NCBI RefSeq assembly: GCF_012033785.1
Contig: NZ_JAAVJC010000019.1
Span: forward strand, 1-40,849
Length of the DNA stretch: 40,849 bases
Direction of reading: 5' to 3'
From: Streptomyces bohaiensis
GTDB lineage: Bacteria; Actinomycetota; Actinomycetes; Streptomycetales; Streptomycetaceae
Part shown: positions 1 through 8,886 of the stretch, one piece after another
Layout of the letters: each line of letters begins with the position of its first letter
Position numbering within the stretch: position 1 is the stretch's first letter
Notes under the pieces: generated by a model
Databases searched by the model: none
Told to the model about the DNA's origin: nothing
Seen by the model: the letters and a program-made list of their open reading frames with translations, nothing else
Made by a program: the position numbers and the translations under genes

Positions 1-86
1 CGCCGAAGACGTTGGCGTGCCCGTCGTCCCGGGTCACCTCCTGCCCGGGGACCAGCACGATGCCGTGCCGGGCGCCCGCGGCGGGC
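1..86. repeat. Fold-back inverted copy of 242-327 at the window edge
   Basis: Bases 1-86 are an exact reverse complement of bases 242-327, with 155 bases between the arms; the match stops at base 87 (g, where a would be needed to pair with t241). The second arm lies inside the PHP-hydrolase coding sequence, so the first arm is antisense to that same gene. An exact inverted duplication ending at base 1 is typical of a contig-end fold-back from library preparation or assembly. Any reading frame that starts inside 1-86 therefore has an artificial N terminus. A genuine inverted duplication cannot be excluded from sequence alone. Confidence 0.9.
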
Positions 87-878
87 GGGGAGCTCCGCTG
101 GTACGCGGGGGACTTCCACGCCCACACCGTGCACAGCGACGGCGCGCTGACCATCGACCACCTGGCGTCGCTCGCCGCCGGCCAGGGGCTGGACTTCCTC
201 GCCGTCACCGACCACAACACCACCAGCCACCATCCCCACCTGCCCGCCGCGGGCGCCCGGCACGGCATCGTGCTGGTCCCCGGGCAGGAGGTGACCCGGG
301 ACGACGGGCACGCCAACGTCTTCGGCGACACCGGCTTCGTCGACTTCCGCCGGCCGGCCGACGACTGGTACCGCGCCGCGCGGGAAGGCGGAGGGGTGAT
401 GTCGGTCAACCACCCGCTCAGCGGGGACTGCGCGTGGCGCCTGCCCGTCGAGGACCGGCCCCGCCACGCCGAGCTGTGGCATTCCAGCTGGACGGACCGC
501 CGGTGGGGCGCGCCGCTGTCGTGGGGGCGCGCCTGGCGCCCCGACACGGTGGCCGTCGGCGGCAGTGACTTCCACCGCCCCGGGGAGGGCAAGACCCCCG
601 GCGCCCCCACCACCTGGGTCCTGGCCGAGGACGCCTCCCCCGCCGCGGTGGTCGCGGCGCTGGCGGCCGGACGCACCGCGGTCAGCGCCGGTCCCGGCGC
701 CCCGCTGCTGCTGCGCCTCGGCGACGAACTGCTCGCGCGGGACGCGGACGGCCTCGTCCTCGTCCGCCCCGACGGGACCCGCACCGTGGTGCGCGGCGAC
801 CGCGCCACCGCGCCGGCCGACGCCGGTCCCCACCGTCTGGAGACCTACGAGAACGAGGTGATCGCACTGTGTCAGTGA
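87..878 (+). CDS. PHP-domain metallohydrolase, CehA/McbA-like, 5' truncated
   Basis: This is the C-terminal part of a PHP-family metal-dependent phosphoesterase/hydrolase. The hallmark metal-binding motif GDFHAHTVHSDG is encoded at about 108-143, followed by VTDHN, VNHP and GGSDFHRP, which are the usual PHP metal-ligand stretches. The open frame extends back to base 12, but the first 25 residues lie in the fold-back copy, so base 87 is the first trustworthy codon and the true start is off the contig. CehA/McbA-like proteins often carry extra N-terminal sequence before this motif. It overlaps the next gene by 10 bases, so it belongs to the inositol/mannoside operon. Substrate is unknown; a phosphodiester or phosphorylated sugar is an inference. 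Confidence 0.8.
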   Translation, partial: GELRWYAGDFHAHTVHSDGALTIDHLASLAAGQGLDFLAVTDHNTTSHHPHLPAAGARHGIVLVPGQEVTRDDGHANVFGDTGFVDFRRPADDWYRAAREGGGVMSVNHPLSGDCAWRLPVEDRPRHAELWHSSWTDRRWGAPLSWGRAWRPDTVAVGGSDFHRPGEGKTPGAPTTWVLAEDASPAAVVAALAAGRTAVSAGPGAPLLLRLGDELLARDADGLVLVRPDGTRTVVRGDRATAPADAGPHRLETYENEVIALCQ

Positions 879-1759
879 CCATCCGGGTGGCCAACGCCCC
901 CGTCAACTTCGGCATCTACCAGCCGGACAGCGCGCCGTTCACCGCCCCGGAGCTCCTCGCGGCACTCGCCGACGCCGGGTACGCGGGCGTCGACTCCGGC
1001 CCGATCGGCTACCTCGACACCGGCGACACGCTGCGCGCACGGCTCGCGGAGACCTCCCTGCACCTGGCCGGCGGCTGGGTGGACCTGCGGTTCACCGACG
1101 AGGACGGCTGGAGTGAGGACCTCGCCGGCCTCGACGCGGCCCTCGACGTCTTCACCGCCGCGGAGGTGGACGACCCCCGCTTCGCGCCCCGGCCCACCCT
1201 CTCGCTTCCCGCCGACCCGGAGCGGTTCGCCCGTCCGGGGCTGGCCCTGGGCGGCATCGAGGACTGGCACGGCTTCGCGCGGCGGTTGCAGGCCACCGCG
1301 GACCGCTGCCGGGACCGGGGGCTGGAGGCCGTCTACCACCACCACCTGGGGACGCTGGTGGAGAGCGAGGCCGAGGTGGACCGCGTCCTGGACTCCACCG
1401 ACGTCTCGCTGTGCCTGGACACCGGGCACCTGTACCTCGCCGGCGGTGAACCGCTGGCCGCGCTGCGCCGTTGGGCGCCCCGGGTCAAGCAGGTCCACAT
1501 CAAGGACGGTTCCCGCGCGCTGACCGAGCGCTCGCGCGACGCCGGGCTGGACTTCGACCGGCTCGTCGCGGCGGGCGGCTTCAGCGTCCTGGGCGAGGGC
1601 GACCTCGCCCCGGCCGAGACCGTCGCCGTGCTGCGCGAGATCGGCTACACCGGCTGGGTCGTGGTCGAGCAGGACGCGCCGGCCACCGGGCGCGCCCCGG
1701 CCGCGCTCCTCGCCGACCAGCGCACCAACCGCGAGGTGCTCCGGAAGGCCGGCCTGTGA
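869..1759 (+). CDS. Sugar phosphate isomerase/epimerase family TIM barrel, IolE-like
   Basis: 296-residue protein of the AP-endonuclease-2-like TIM-barrel superfamily, which includes inosose dehydratase (IolE) and inosose isomerase (IolI). The N terminus (VRVANAPVNFGIYQ type) resembles the APVN opening of IolE proteins. Metal-site stretches are visible in order: EAVYHHHLGT, LCLDTGHLYL, VKQVHIKDG and the C-terminal GEGDL. The GTG start at 869 follows a gaacgagg ribosome-binding stretch and overlaps the previous stop by 10 bases; the stop overlaps the next start (GTGA). In this operon it is the best candidate for the dehydration or isomerisation of 2-keto-inositol, because no other IolE-like gene is in the window. 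The exact reaction is inferred. Confidence 0.8.
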   Translation: MSVTIRVANAPVNFGIYQPDSAPFTAPELLAALADAGYAGVDSGPIGYLDTGDTLRARLAETSLHLAGGWVDLRFTDEDGWSEDLAGLDAALDVFTAAEVDDPRFAPRPTLSLPADPERFARPGLALGGIEDWHGFARRLQATADRCRDRGLEAVYHHHLGTLVESEAEVDRVLDSTDVSLCLDTGHLYLAGGEPLAALRRWAPRVKQVHIKDGSRALTERSRDAGLDFDRLVAAGGFSVLGEGDLAPAETVAVLREIGYTGWVVVEQDAPATGRAPAALLADQRTNREVLRKAGL

Positions 1760-2958
1760 CGGCCCCCGCCACCGCCGCCGACCCCGCCGACGGCATCCGT
1801 CCGGGCCGGGTGCGGGTCGCCGTCGCGGGACTGGGCACCGTCGCGCAGACCGTCCACCTGCCGCTGCTGGAGAGGCTCGCCGACCGGTTCACCGTCGCCG
1901 CGCTCGCCGACCTCTCCCCCGGACTCCTGCGGCAGACCGGGGAGCGCCTCGGTGTCCCCGAGGCGCAGCGGTTCACCGAGGTCGGCACGATGCTGGACCA
2001 CGGCGGGTTCGACGCGGTGATGCTGCTGACCTCCGGTTCGCACGTGCCGGACGCGCTGGACGCGCTGCGCCGGGGCCACACCGTGCTGGCGGAGAAGCCG
2101 CTCGGCTACGCCCACGGCGAGCTGGCCGGCCTGCTCGCCGCCGACGGCCCCGACGCGGGGCTGGCCGACCGGCTGATGGTCGGCTACATGAAGCAGTACG
2201 ACCCGGCGACCCGGCGCCTCGTCGAGCTGCTGGCCGCGGCCGGCGGCCCGGAGGCGGTCCACAGCGTCGAGGTGACGGTCCTCCACCCCTCCGCCGAGGC
2301 GCAGTTGGCGTTCGCCCGGCTTCCCGCGCCGCCCGGCGACGTGGACCCCGCGACGCTGGCGGCGCTGGCCACCGCGCAGCAGCTGCCGCTGACCGCGGCG
2401 CTCGGTGCCGAGGCGGCTCCGGAGGTGCGGACCCTCTACGGCATCACCATGAACAGCGTCTGCCACGAGCTGTCGCTGATCCGGCTGCTGGCGGGGGCGC
2501 CGGCCGGCGTCGACCACGCGGCGCTCTGGCGCGCGCCCTCCGCCGGGGAGGGCGACCCGCCGTCGGTCGAGCTCGCCGGGACCCTCGCCCACGGCGGCCG
2601 GTTCGGCATCCGCTGGCTGTACCAACCCGACTACCCGGCCTACCGGGAGACGGTGACCGTGCACCACGCCACCGGCTCGCTGGAGCTGGTCTTCCCCTCG
2701 CCGTACCGGCTGAACGTCCCCACCACGCTCACCGTGACCGGGGGCGGCGAGGAGTCCGAGCACCGCACCGTCCACACCTCCCCCAGCGGGGGGTTCGAGG
2801 CCGAGCTCGTGGCGTTCCACGAGCTGGCCACCCGGGGCACGCCCCCGCTGTCCGGCGTCGACGAGGCCGCCGCCGACATCACGTTCGCCCAACAGGCCGT
2901 CGCGCGGCTCGCCGCCGTGCACGGCCACGCACTGACCGGGGAAGCCGCCCATGCGTGA
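1756..2958 (+). CDS. Gfo/Idh/MocA family NAD(P)-dependent oxidoreductase
   Basis: 400-residue dehydrogenase. A Rossmann nucleotide-binding loop (GLGTVAQ, residues 25-31) is followed by the family's EKP motif (residues 113-115), and the C-terminal half is the alpha/beta substrate domain. The family includes inositol 2-dehydrogenase (IolG) and other sugar dehydrogenases. The GTG start at 1756 shares bases with the preceding stop, and the end overlaps the mannosidase start by 8 bases, so translation is probably coupled. It may oxidise inositol, or a sugar released by the neighbouring mannosidase, at the first step. It is more divergent than a typical IolG, so I do not assign that symbol. Confidence 0.85.
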   Translation: MTAPATAADPADGIRPGRVRVAVAGLGTVAQTVHLPLLERLADRFTVAALADLSPGLLRQTGERLGVPEAQRFTEVGTMLDHGGFDAVMLLTSGSHVPDALDALRRGHTVLAEKPLGYAHGELAGLLAADGPDAGLADRLMVGYMKQYDPATRRLVELLAAAGGPEAVHSVEVTVLHPSAEAQLAFARLPAPPGDVDPATLAALATAQQLPLTAALGAEAAPEVRTLYGITMNSVCHELSLIRLLAGAPAGVDHAALWRAPSAGEGDPPSVELAGTLAHGGRFGIRWLYQPDYPAYRETVTVHHATGSLELVFPSPYRLNVPTTLTVTGGGEESEHRTVHTSPSGGFEAELVAFHELATRGTPPLSGVDEAAADITFAQQAVARLAAVHGHALTGEAAHA

Positions 2959-5602
2959 TCTCGTCATCGTTCCGCACACCCACTGGGACCGGGAGTGGTA
3001 CCTGCCGTTCCAGCGTTTCCGGCTCCAACTGGTCAACCTGTTGGACGAGTTGCTGGATACGATGGAGAGGGACGACCGGCACCGGTTCACCCTGGACGGC
3101 CAACTCGCCGCCGTCGACGACTACCTGGAGGTGCGGCCCGAGGCTCGGGAGCGGATCGTCTCCCTGGTGAAGGCCGGCCGGCTGGCGATCGGGCCGTGGG
3201 ACATCCTCATGGACGAGTTCCTCTGCTCGGGTGAGCAGATGGTCCGCAACCTGGAGCGCGGCATCCGCCGCTCCACGGAGCTGGGCGGCGTGATGCCGGT
3301 CGGCTACCTGCCGGACATGTTCGGCCACATCGCGCAGATGCCGCAGATCCTGCATCGCGCGGGACTGCGTCACGCCTGCGTCCACCGGGGTGTGCCGACC
3401 TCGGTCACCACCGACTCCTTCGCGTGGACGGCACCGGACGGCACCGCCGTGCGGACCCGGTACCTCGCCGCGGGCGGCTACGGCAACGCGGCCGGGCTGC
3501 TGGCCGACGCCGACTCCGTTGCGGAGCGGGTCGCCGAGCTGTCGCAGCGGATGACGCCCTGGGCGCTGCCCGGCACCAGCACGCCGCTGCTGGGGATGCT
3601 CGGCTCGGACCACACCGCGCCCGCCCCGCAGGCCCCGGACCAGTTGGCGGCGGCGACCGCCCTCACCGGGGTCCCGACCCGGCTGGAGACCCTGGCGGCG
3701 TTCTTCGCGGAGCTGCCGGAGTCGGTGGAGGGGTTGCCGGCGGTCCACGGCGAGCTGCGCTCGCACGCCCGCGCCAACATCCTGCCGGGGGTCAACTCGG
3801 TCCGGCCGCAGCTGAAGCGGGCGATGAGCCTCGCCGAGCGCGCCGTGGAGCGGTACGCGGAGCCGCTGGCCGCGCTGTACGGCGACGGCGGCGAGCAGCG
3901 GTTCCTCGACATGGCGTGGCAGCGGCTCATCGCGGTCTCCGGCCACGACTCGGTCACCGGGTGCGGCTGCGACGAGACGGCGGTGCAGGTCGCCGCGCGC
4001 ATGGCGGAGGCCGAGCAACTGGGCCAGGCCGTCTGCGACATGATCGGCCGGCGGCTGGCCGCCGACGTGCCGCAGGACGCGGTGCTGGTGGTGAACCCCT
4101 CGCCGCACCCGCGCTCCGGCGTGGTGATGGTGGCGGCCGAGCGCGACGGCGGCGAGGTGCTGGCGGACGACCGCGTCCCCGGCGCGGTGGCGCTGGCGCG
4201 GGTGCACGGCACCGAGCTGTACGGGCGGCACATCACCGCCTGGGACATCACCGGCGACACCCTCACCTTCCGCGTCGCGCGCCACACCTCGCTGCCGTTC
4301 GACGTCTCCGAGGTGCGCGAGGCCTTGGTGCGGCGCGGCGGTGACTGGCGGGGCGACCCGGTCCGGGTGCGGATCCTGGCGCTGCCCGAGGAGGAGGTGC
4401 CGGTCTGGGTGGAGGTGCCGCCGCTGGGCCACGCGGCGGTGCGCGCCCCGGCCGCGGGTACGGTGCCGGTGCTGCCGCCGCACGACGTCCGGGCCGACGG
4501 CCGCACGCTGGACAACGGACTGCTCCGGGTGGAGGTGGCGTCCGACGGCACCCTGACGCTGGAGGCCGACGGCGTCCGCACCACGGGGGTCGGCACGCTC
4601 CAGGACGGCGGTGACCTCGGCGACACCTACAACTACGCGCCGCCGCAGGCGGACCTGCTGGTCGAGCAGCCCGACGAGGTCCGGGTCTCCGCGCTGCGCC
4701 GCTCGCCGCTGACCTCGGCGCTGCGGATCGAGCGCGACTACCGCTGGCCGGCGACGGGCGACTTCGCCACCGGCGGCCGCAGCGCGCGGACCGAGCCGGT
4801 CACCGTGGTCACCGAGGTGGAGCTGCGGGCGGGTGAGCGGTACGTGCGGCTGGCGGTGCGGTTCGACAACCGGTGCGAGGACCACCGGTTGCGGCTGCGG
4901 CTGCCGCTGCCGCGCCGTGCGCATTCCTCGTTCGCCGAGGGCCAGTTCGCCGTGGTGGAGCGGGGGCTCACCGCCGAGGGCGGCGGTGGCGAGGAGCCCG
5001 TCGCGACCTTCCCGGCCGCCGGGTTCGTCGCCGCCGGCGGGCTGGCGGTGCTGCTCCAGGAGTACAGCGAGTACGAACTCGTCGACGACGGAGACGAGTT
5101 GGCACTGACGCTGCTGCGGGCGGTGGGCAGCATCTCCCGCAACCGCCATGTGTACCGCGACGAGCCGGCCGGTCCGCAGGTCCCGACACCGGGCGCCCAG
5201 GTGCGCGGCGAGCGCGTCGTCACCCTCGCACTCGCGCCGTACGCGGGCGACTGGCAGGACGGCGACGTCCTGCGCTCCGCCGAGGAGTTCCGCCACGGGC
5301 TGTACGGCGTCCCGGGCCGCGCCCCGCGGGGCGGACGGCTGCCCGAGCCCGTCTCCGGGCTGTCGGTCACCGGGCCCGGCGTGGTGCTGACCGCGGTCCG
5401 CGCCCGGGACGAGGGGTGGACCGAGGTGCGGTTCGTCGCCGAGGCCGGGGCCGCGACCCGGGCCCGGATCACCGGCGACTTCACCCGCGCCCGCCGCACC
5501 GATCTGCTGGGACGTCCGGAAGAGGACCTGCCCGTCACCGACGGGGTGCTGACCGTCCCGGTCGGCGCGTGGGAGATCGCGACCGTGCAGCTGGCCCGGT
5601 GA
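2951..5602 (+). CDS. Glycoside hydrolase family 38 alpha-mannosidase
   Basis: 883-residue GH38 enzyme that hydrolyses alpha-mannosidic bonds with retention, using a zinc-bound catalytic site. The N terminus reads VPHTHWDREWY; H11 and D13 match the HxD zinc ligands. D122 in GYLPDMFGH fits the catalytic nucleophile, and H332 in SGHDSVTG fits the remaining zinc ligand. The long beta-rich C-terminal half is normal for GH38. There is no signal peptide, so it acts in the cytoplasm on an imported substrate. The ATG overlaps the oxidoreductase end by 8 bases. Its position inside an inositol operon is unusual and points to a mannosylated inositol substrate, which is an inference. Confidence 0.93.
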   Translation: MRDLVIVPHTHWDREWYLPFQRFRLQLVNLLDELLDTMERDDRHRFTLDGQLAAVDDYLEVRPEARERIVSLVKAGRLAIGPWDILMDEFLCSGEQMVRNLERGIRRSTELGGVMPVGYLPDMFGHIAQMPQILHRAGLRHACVHRGVPTSVTTDSFAWTAPDGTAVRTRYLAAGGYGNAAGLLADADSVAERVAELSQRMTPWALPGTSTPLLGMLGSDHTAPAPQAPDQLAAATALTGVPTRLETLAAFFAELPESVEGLPAVHGELRSHARANILPGVNSVRPQLKRAMSLAERAVERYAEPLAALYGDGGEQRFLDMAWQRLIAVSGHDSVTGCGCDETAVQVAARMAEAEQLGQAVCDMIGRRLAADVPQDAVLVVNPSPHPRSGVVMVAAERDGGEVLADDRVPGAVALARVHGTELYGRHITAWDITGDTLTFRVARHTSLPFDVSEVREALVRRGGDWRGDPVRVRILALPEEEVPVWVEVPPLGHAAVRAPAAGTVPVLPPHDVRADGRTLDNGLLRVEVASDGTLTLEADGVRTTGVGTLQDGGDLGDTYNYAPPQADLLVEQPDEVRVSALRRSPLTSALRIERDYRWPATGDFATGGRSARTEPVTVVTEVELRAGERYVRLAVRFDNRCEDHRLRLRLPLPRRAHSSFAEGQFAVVERGLTAEGGGGEEPVATFPAAGFVAAGGLAVLLQEYSEYELVDDGDELALTLLRAVGSISRNRHVYRDEPAGPQVPTPGAQVRGERVVTLALAPYAGDWQDGDVLRSAEEFRHGLYGVPGRAPRGGRLPEPVSGLSVTGPGVVLTAVRARDEGWTEVRFVAEAGAATRARITGDFTRARRTDLLGRPEEDLPVTDGVLTVPVGAWEIATVQLAR

Positions 5603-5634
5603 GCGGGCCGGTGCCGGCGTCGGAAGGAGAAGCG

Positions 5635-6711
5635 GTGGGAGCACCACGGACCGACGGCGCCGGCCCCCGGCCGGCGGACGCCACCCGGTACGAGCTGATC
5701 ACCATGGGACGCATCGGGGTGGACATCTACCCCTTGCAGACCGGGGTGTCGCTCGCGCGGGTGGAGACCTTCGCCAAGTACCTGGGCGGCTCCGCCACCA
5801 ACGTGGCGGTGGCCGCCGCCCGGCTGGGCCGCCGCACCGCGGTGGTGAGCCGGACCGGCCGCGACCCGTTCGGGGCCTACTGCCGCCAGGCGCTGGCCGA
5901 GTTCGGGGTGGACGGCCGCTGGGTGACCGAGGTTCCCGACTACCCCACCCCGGTCACCTTCTGCGAGATCTTCCCGCCGGACCACTTCCCGCTGTACTTC
6001 TACCGGGAGCCGAAGGCGCCGGACCTGGAGATCCACGCGGCGGAGCTGGACCGGGCGGCGATCCGGGAGGCGGCGGTGTTCTGGATGACCGGCACCGGCC
6101 TCTGCGCGGAACCCAGCCGGGCCGCCACCCTGGCAGCGCTGGAGACCCGGCGCGCCGACCGGTCGGGGCAGGTCGCCACCGTCTTCGACCTGGACTGGCG
6201 GCCGATGTTCTGGGAGGCGGGCCCCGACGGCGCCCGGACCCACTACGAGCAGGCGCTCGCACACGCCACCGTCGCCGTGGGCAATCTGGAGGAGTGCGAG
6301 GTCGCCACCGGGGAGCGCGAACCGGAGGCCTGCGCCCAGGCGTTGCTGGAGCGCGGCGTGGAACTCGCCGTGGTCAAGCAGGGCCCGCGCGGGGTGCTGG
6401 CCGTGCACCGCGACGGCGAGCGCGCCGAGGTGCCACCGCACCCGGTGGAGGTGGTCAACGGCCTCGGCGCCGGCGACGCCTTCGGCGGCGCCCTCTGCCA
6501 CGGCCTGCTGGCCGGCTGGGAGCTGGAGCGCACGATCCGCCACGCCAACGCGGCGGGCGCCCTGGTCGCCTCCCGGCTGTCCTGTTCCGCCGCGATGCCC
6601 ACCGCCGAGGAGGTCGCCGCCCTGCTCGACGCGGACGGCCGCGGGGCACCCGGGGACGGCGCGGTTCCCGGCGCCCCCGCCGCGCACGACTCGAAGGGGG
6701 AGTCCCCGTGA
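5635..6711 (+). CDS. iolC: 5-dehydro-2-deoxygluconokinase (IolC-like), PfkB family
   Basis: 358-residue PfkB/ribokinase-family kinase. It carries the N-terminal family signature GGSATNVA and the C-terminal NGLGAGDAFGGAL, with catalytic base D281. In inositol breakdown IolC phosphorylates 5-dehydro-2-deoxy-gluconate. I chose the GTG at 5635 because a strong GGAAGGAG ribosome-binding site lies 5 bases upstream. An alternative GTG at 5599 overlaps the mannosidase stop but has no such site and would add 12 residues. The stop overlaps the aldolase start by four bases. Neighbouring iolB, iolD and iolA support the assignment; the family alone would leave the sugar substrate open. Confidence 0.9.
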   Translation: MGAPRTDGAGPRPADATRYELITMGRIGVDIYPLQTGVSLARVETFAKYLGGSATNVAVAAARLGRRTAVVSRTGRDPFGAYCRQALAEFGVDGRWVTEVPDYPTPVTFCEIFPPDHFPLYFYREPKAPDLEIHAAELDRAAIREAAVFWMTGTGLCAEPSRAATLAALETRRADRSGQVATVFDLDWRPMFWEAGPDGARTHYEQALAHATVAVGNLEECEVATGEREPEACAQALLERGVELAVVKQGPRGVLAVHRDGERAEVPPHPVEVVNGLGAGDAFGGALCHGLLAGWELERTIRHANAAGALVASRLSCSAAMPTAEEVAALLDADGRGAPGDGAVPGAPAAHDSKGESP

Positions 6712-7589
6712 CCATCACCATCGCCGACCTGCCGCGCGTGCGCGCCCGCACCCCGGAGGCCATCGAGGAGGCCGCGCGCGGCCGGGCACGCCGCCCGCTG
6801 CTCGGGGAGAGCGGACGGCTGATGATCGTCGCCGCGGACCACCCCGCGCGGGGCGCGCTCGCCGCCGGCGGCCGGCCGCTGGCCATGGCCGACCGGGGCG
6901 AGCTGCTGCGCCGGCTGGTGCTGGCCCTCTCCCGCCCGGGGGTCGACGGGGTCCTGGCGACCGCGGACATCCTGGAGGACCTGCTGCTCCTCGGCGCCCT
7001 GGAGGGCAAGGTGGCGCTGGGGTCGATGAACCGCGGCGGCCTCGCCGGCTCGGCGTTCGAAGCGGACGACCGGTTCACCGGGCACCGCGCCGAGGACCTG
7101 GCGCGGATGCGGTTCGACGGCGGCAAACTGCTGCTGCGCATCGACCCCGGCGACCCCGGCTCGCTGAGCACGCTGCACGCCGCCGCGCGCGCGGTGGACG
7201 CGATGGCCGAGCGGCGGCTGCCGCTGTTCGTCGAGCCGTTCCTCTCGCGCCGGGACGACCGGGGACGGCTGGTCAACGACGTCTCCCCGGCGGCGGTGAC
7301 CACCTCCGTCGCGATCGCCTCCGGGCTCGGCGGCACCTCCGCCTACACCTGGCTGAAGGTCCCGGTCACCGCAGACCCCGACGCGATGGGGCCGGTGCTG
7401 GAGACATCGACGCTGCCGGCCGTGCTGCTCGGCGGCGACCTGGGACCCGACCCGGGCGAGGTGTTCCACCGGTGGCGGCACGCGCTGCGGCTGCCGACCG
7501 TGCAGGGGCTGGTCGCGGGCCGGTCGCTGCTCTATCCGGCCGACGACGACGTGGCCCGTGCCGTGGACACGGCGGTCGGACTGCTGTGA
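6708..7589 (+). CDS. Cgl0158-type (beta/alpha)8 aldolase, likely 5-dehydro-2-deoxyphosphogluconate aldolase
   Basis: 293-residue TIM-barrel protein of the type found next to iolC in actinobacterial inositol clusters (Cgl0158 family, often named deoxyribose-phosphate aldolase-like). Recognisable stretches are LMIVAADHPARGAL near the N terminus, LGSMNRGGL in the middle, and AIASGLGGTSAYTWLKVPV with a candidate Schiff-base lysine in the C-terminal half. The predicted role is to split the IolC product into dihydroxyacetone phosphate and malonate semialdehyde, in place of IolJ. The GTG start overlaps the iolC stop. The six-gene overlapping run ends here. The family is recognised; the reaction is inferred from context. 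Confidence 0.82.
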   Translation: MTITIADLPRVRARTPEAIEEAARGRARRPLLGESGRLMIVAADHPARGALAAGGRPLAMADRGELLRRLVLALSRPGVDGVLATADILEDLLLLGALEGKVALGSMNRGGLAGSAFEADDRFTGHRAEDLARMRFDGGKLLLRIDPGDPGSLSTLHAAARAVDAMAERRLPLFVEPFLSRRDDRGRLVNDVSPAAVTTSVAIASGLGGTSAYTWLKVPVTADPDAMGPVLETSTLPAVLLGGDLGPDPGEVFHRWRHALRLPTVQGLVAGRSLLYPADDDVARAVDTAVGLL

Positions 7590-7899
7590 GAGCGCGTTCG
7601 AGACCCCGCGTCGGATCGGCTCGCGGCGTCGGATGCGGTCAGCTGCACGGCGGAGGGGCGGCCTCGTACCGGGCGGTATGCGGGCGTCTTTCGACAACGC
7701 GGCAGATGGCCGTAGCCGGCGTCGCGGACCCGGCGTCGGGTCTCGAACACGCTCTGAGGTCCTCGCGCGGCGGCCGCGCCGCGGAGACAGTGGAGTGGGC
7801 CGGTACCCGCACCGGGACCGGCCCGGGTACCGGCGGGCGCCGGCGAGGCACCGGCGGAGCCGGTCCCCACCGGGAGCGCGCCAACGAGGAGAGCGGGCC
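7590..7899 (+). other. 310-base gap before iolB with two long-range inverted repeats
   Basis: No supportable gene lies here. A 10-base inverted repeat, gttcgagacc at 7596-7605 and ggtctcgaac at 7739-7748, spans 133 bases. Closer to iolB, ccggtaccc at 7800-7808 and gggtaccgg at 7825-7833 form a 9-base perfect stem with an inner ccgg/ccgg dyad. The second could be a terminator or attenuator separating the two halves of the inositol operon, or an operator for an iolB promoter. Function is not shown. Confidence 0.5.
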
Positions 7900-8886
7900 A
7901 TGACCTACCACCTTCCGGCGGGAACCACCGCCACCGGGCCGTACCACCTGGACATCAGCCCCGAGCGGGCCGGTTGGGCACACAGCGCGCTGCGCGTGCT
8001 CCACCTGGACGCCGGGGGCTCCCACACCTTCCGAACAGCCGACAGCGAGTGGATCGTGCTGCCGCTCGCCGGTGGCGCGACCGTCACCGCCGAGGGGCAG
8101 CGCCTGGAGCTGCGGGGCCGGCCGTCGGTCTTCGCCGGACCGTCCGACTTCGCCTACGTGCCGCGCGACACCGAGGTCACCCTCGTCTCGCCGGGCGGCG
8201 CCCGCCTGGCGCTGGCCGGCGCGCGCTGCGAGCGGCGGCTGCCGCTGCGGCTGGGCCGGGCGGAGGACGTCCCGGTGGAGCTGCGCGGCGGTGGCGTCTG
8301 CTCCCGGCAGGTCCACAACTTCGCGGCCGCCGACGTCTTCGAGGCGGACCGGCTGATCGCGGTGGAGGTCTTCACGCCGGGCGGCAACTGGTCGTCCTAC
8401 CCGCCGCACAAGCACGACGAGGACCGGCCCGGCGAGGAGTCGGCGCTGGAGGAGATCTACTACTACGAGTTCACCGCCGACGACACCGCGGGCACCCCGC
8501 CGGGGACCCCGGGCTTCGGCTACCAGCGGGTGTCGTCCTCGGGGCACGGCCGGGGCACGGAGGTGCTGGCGGAGGTCCGGGACGGCGACGCCGTCGTCAT
8601 CCCCGACGGCTGGCACGGCCCGTCCGTCGCGGCGCCCGGCCACCACATGTACTACCTGAACGTGATGGCCGGCCCGGGTCCGGAGCGGTCCTGGCTGATC
8701 AGCGACCACCCCGACCACACCTGGGTGCGTGCCACCTGGCCGGCGACGCCGGTCGACTTCCGACTGCCGCTGCCCACCGCGCCGGACGCGGGCGGGGACA
8801 TGGGCGAGGGCGGGACCGGGGTCGGGACCGACAGCGGGGACGCGGCGGGCGACGGGCCCGCCGGGGAAGGGACGCGTGAGCCATGA
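7900..8886 (+). CDS. iolB: 5-deoxy-glucuronate isomerase
   Basis: 328-residue protein with a duplicated beta-barrel (bicupin) layout. The C-terminal half has SSYPPHKHDED and GWHGPSVAAPGHHMYYLNVMAGP, the conserved IolB metal-binding and signature stretches. IolB isomerises 5-deoxy-glucuronate to 5-dehydro-2-deoxy-gluconate. The ATG at 7900 follows a GAGGAGAG ribosome-binding site. A glycine/aspartate-rich tail of about 30 residues follows the last conserved block and is low complexity. The stop overlaps the iolD ATG by four bases, so the two are translationally coupled. Confidence 0.95.
   Translation: MTYHLPAGTTATGPYHLDISPERAGWAHSALRVLHLDAGGSHTFRTADSEWIVLPLAGGATVTAEGQRLELRGRPSVFAGPSDFAYVPRDTEVTLVSPGGARLALAGARCERRLPLRLGRAEDVPVELRGGGVCSRQVHNFAAADVFEADRLIAVEVFTPGGNWSSYPPHKHDEDRPGEESALEEIYYYEFTADDTAGTPPGTPGFGYQRVSSSGHGRGTEVLAEVRDGDAVVIPDGWHGPSVAAPGHHMYYLNVMAGPGPERSWLISDHPDHTWVRATWPATPVDFRLPLPTAPDAGGDMGEGGTGVGTDSGDAAGDGPAGEGTREP

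Noticed and set aside
12..86. N-terminal 25 residues of the PHP gene when started at base 12
   Set aside because: They are read from the fold-back copy antisense to the same gene, so they are not genuine protein sequence.
2879..5647. A 922-codon open frame on the minus strand opposite the alpha-mannosidase
   Set aside because: It has no recognisable domain and an arginine/glycine/proline-rich composition, as expected for the antisense of high-GC coding DNA. The plus-strand frame has clear GH38 motifs.
7591..7615. tRNA T-loop-like gttcgagacc
   Set aside because: The flanking bases do not form a five-pair T stem and no acceptor or anticodon arm is present.
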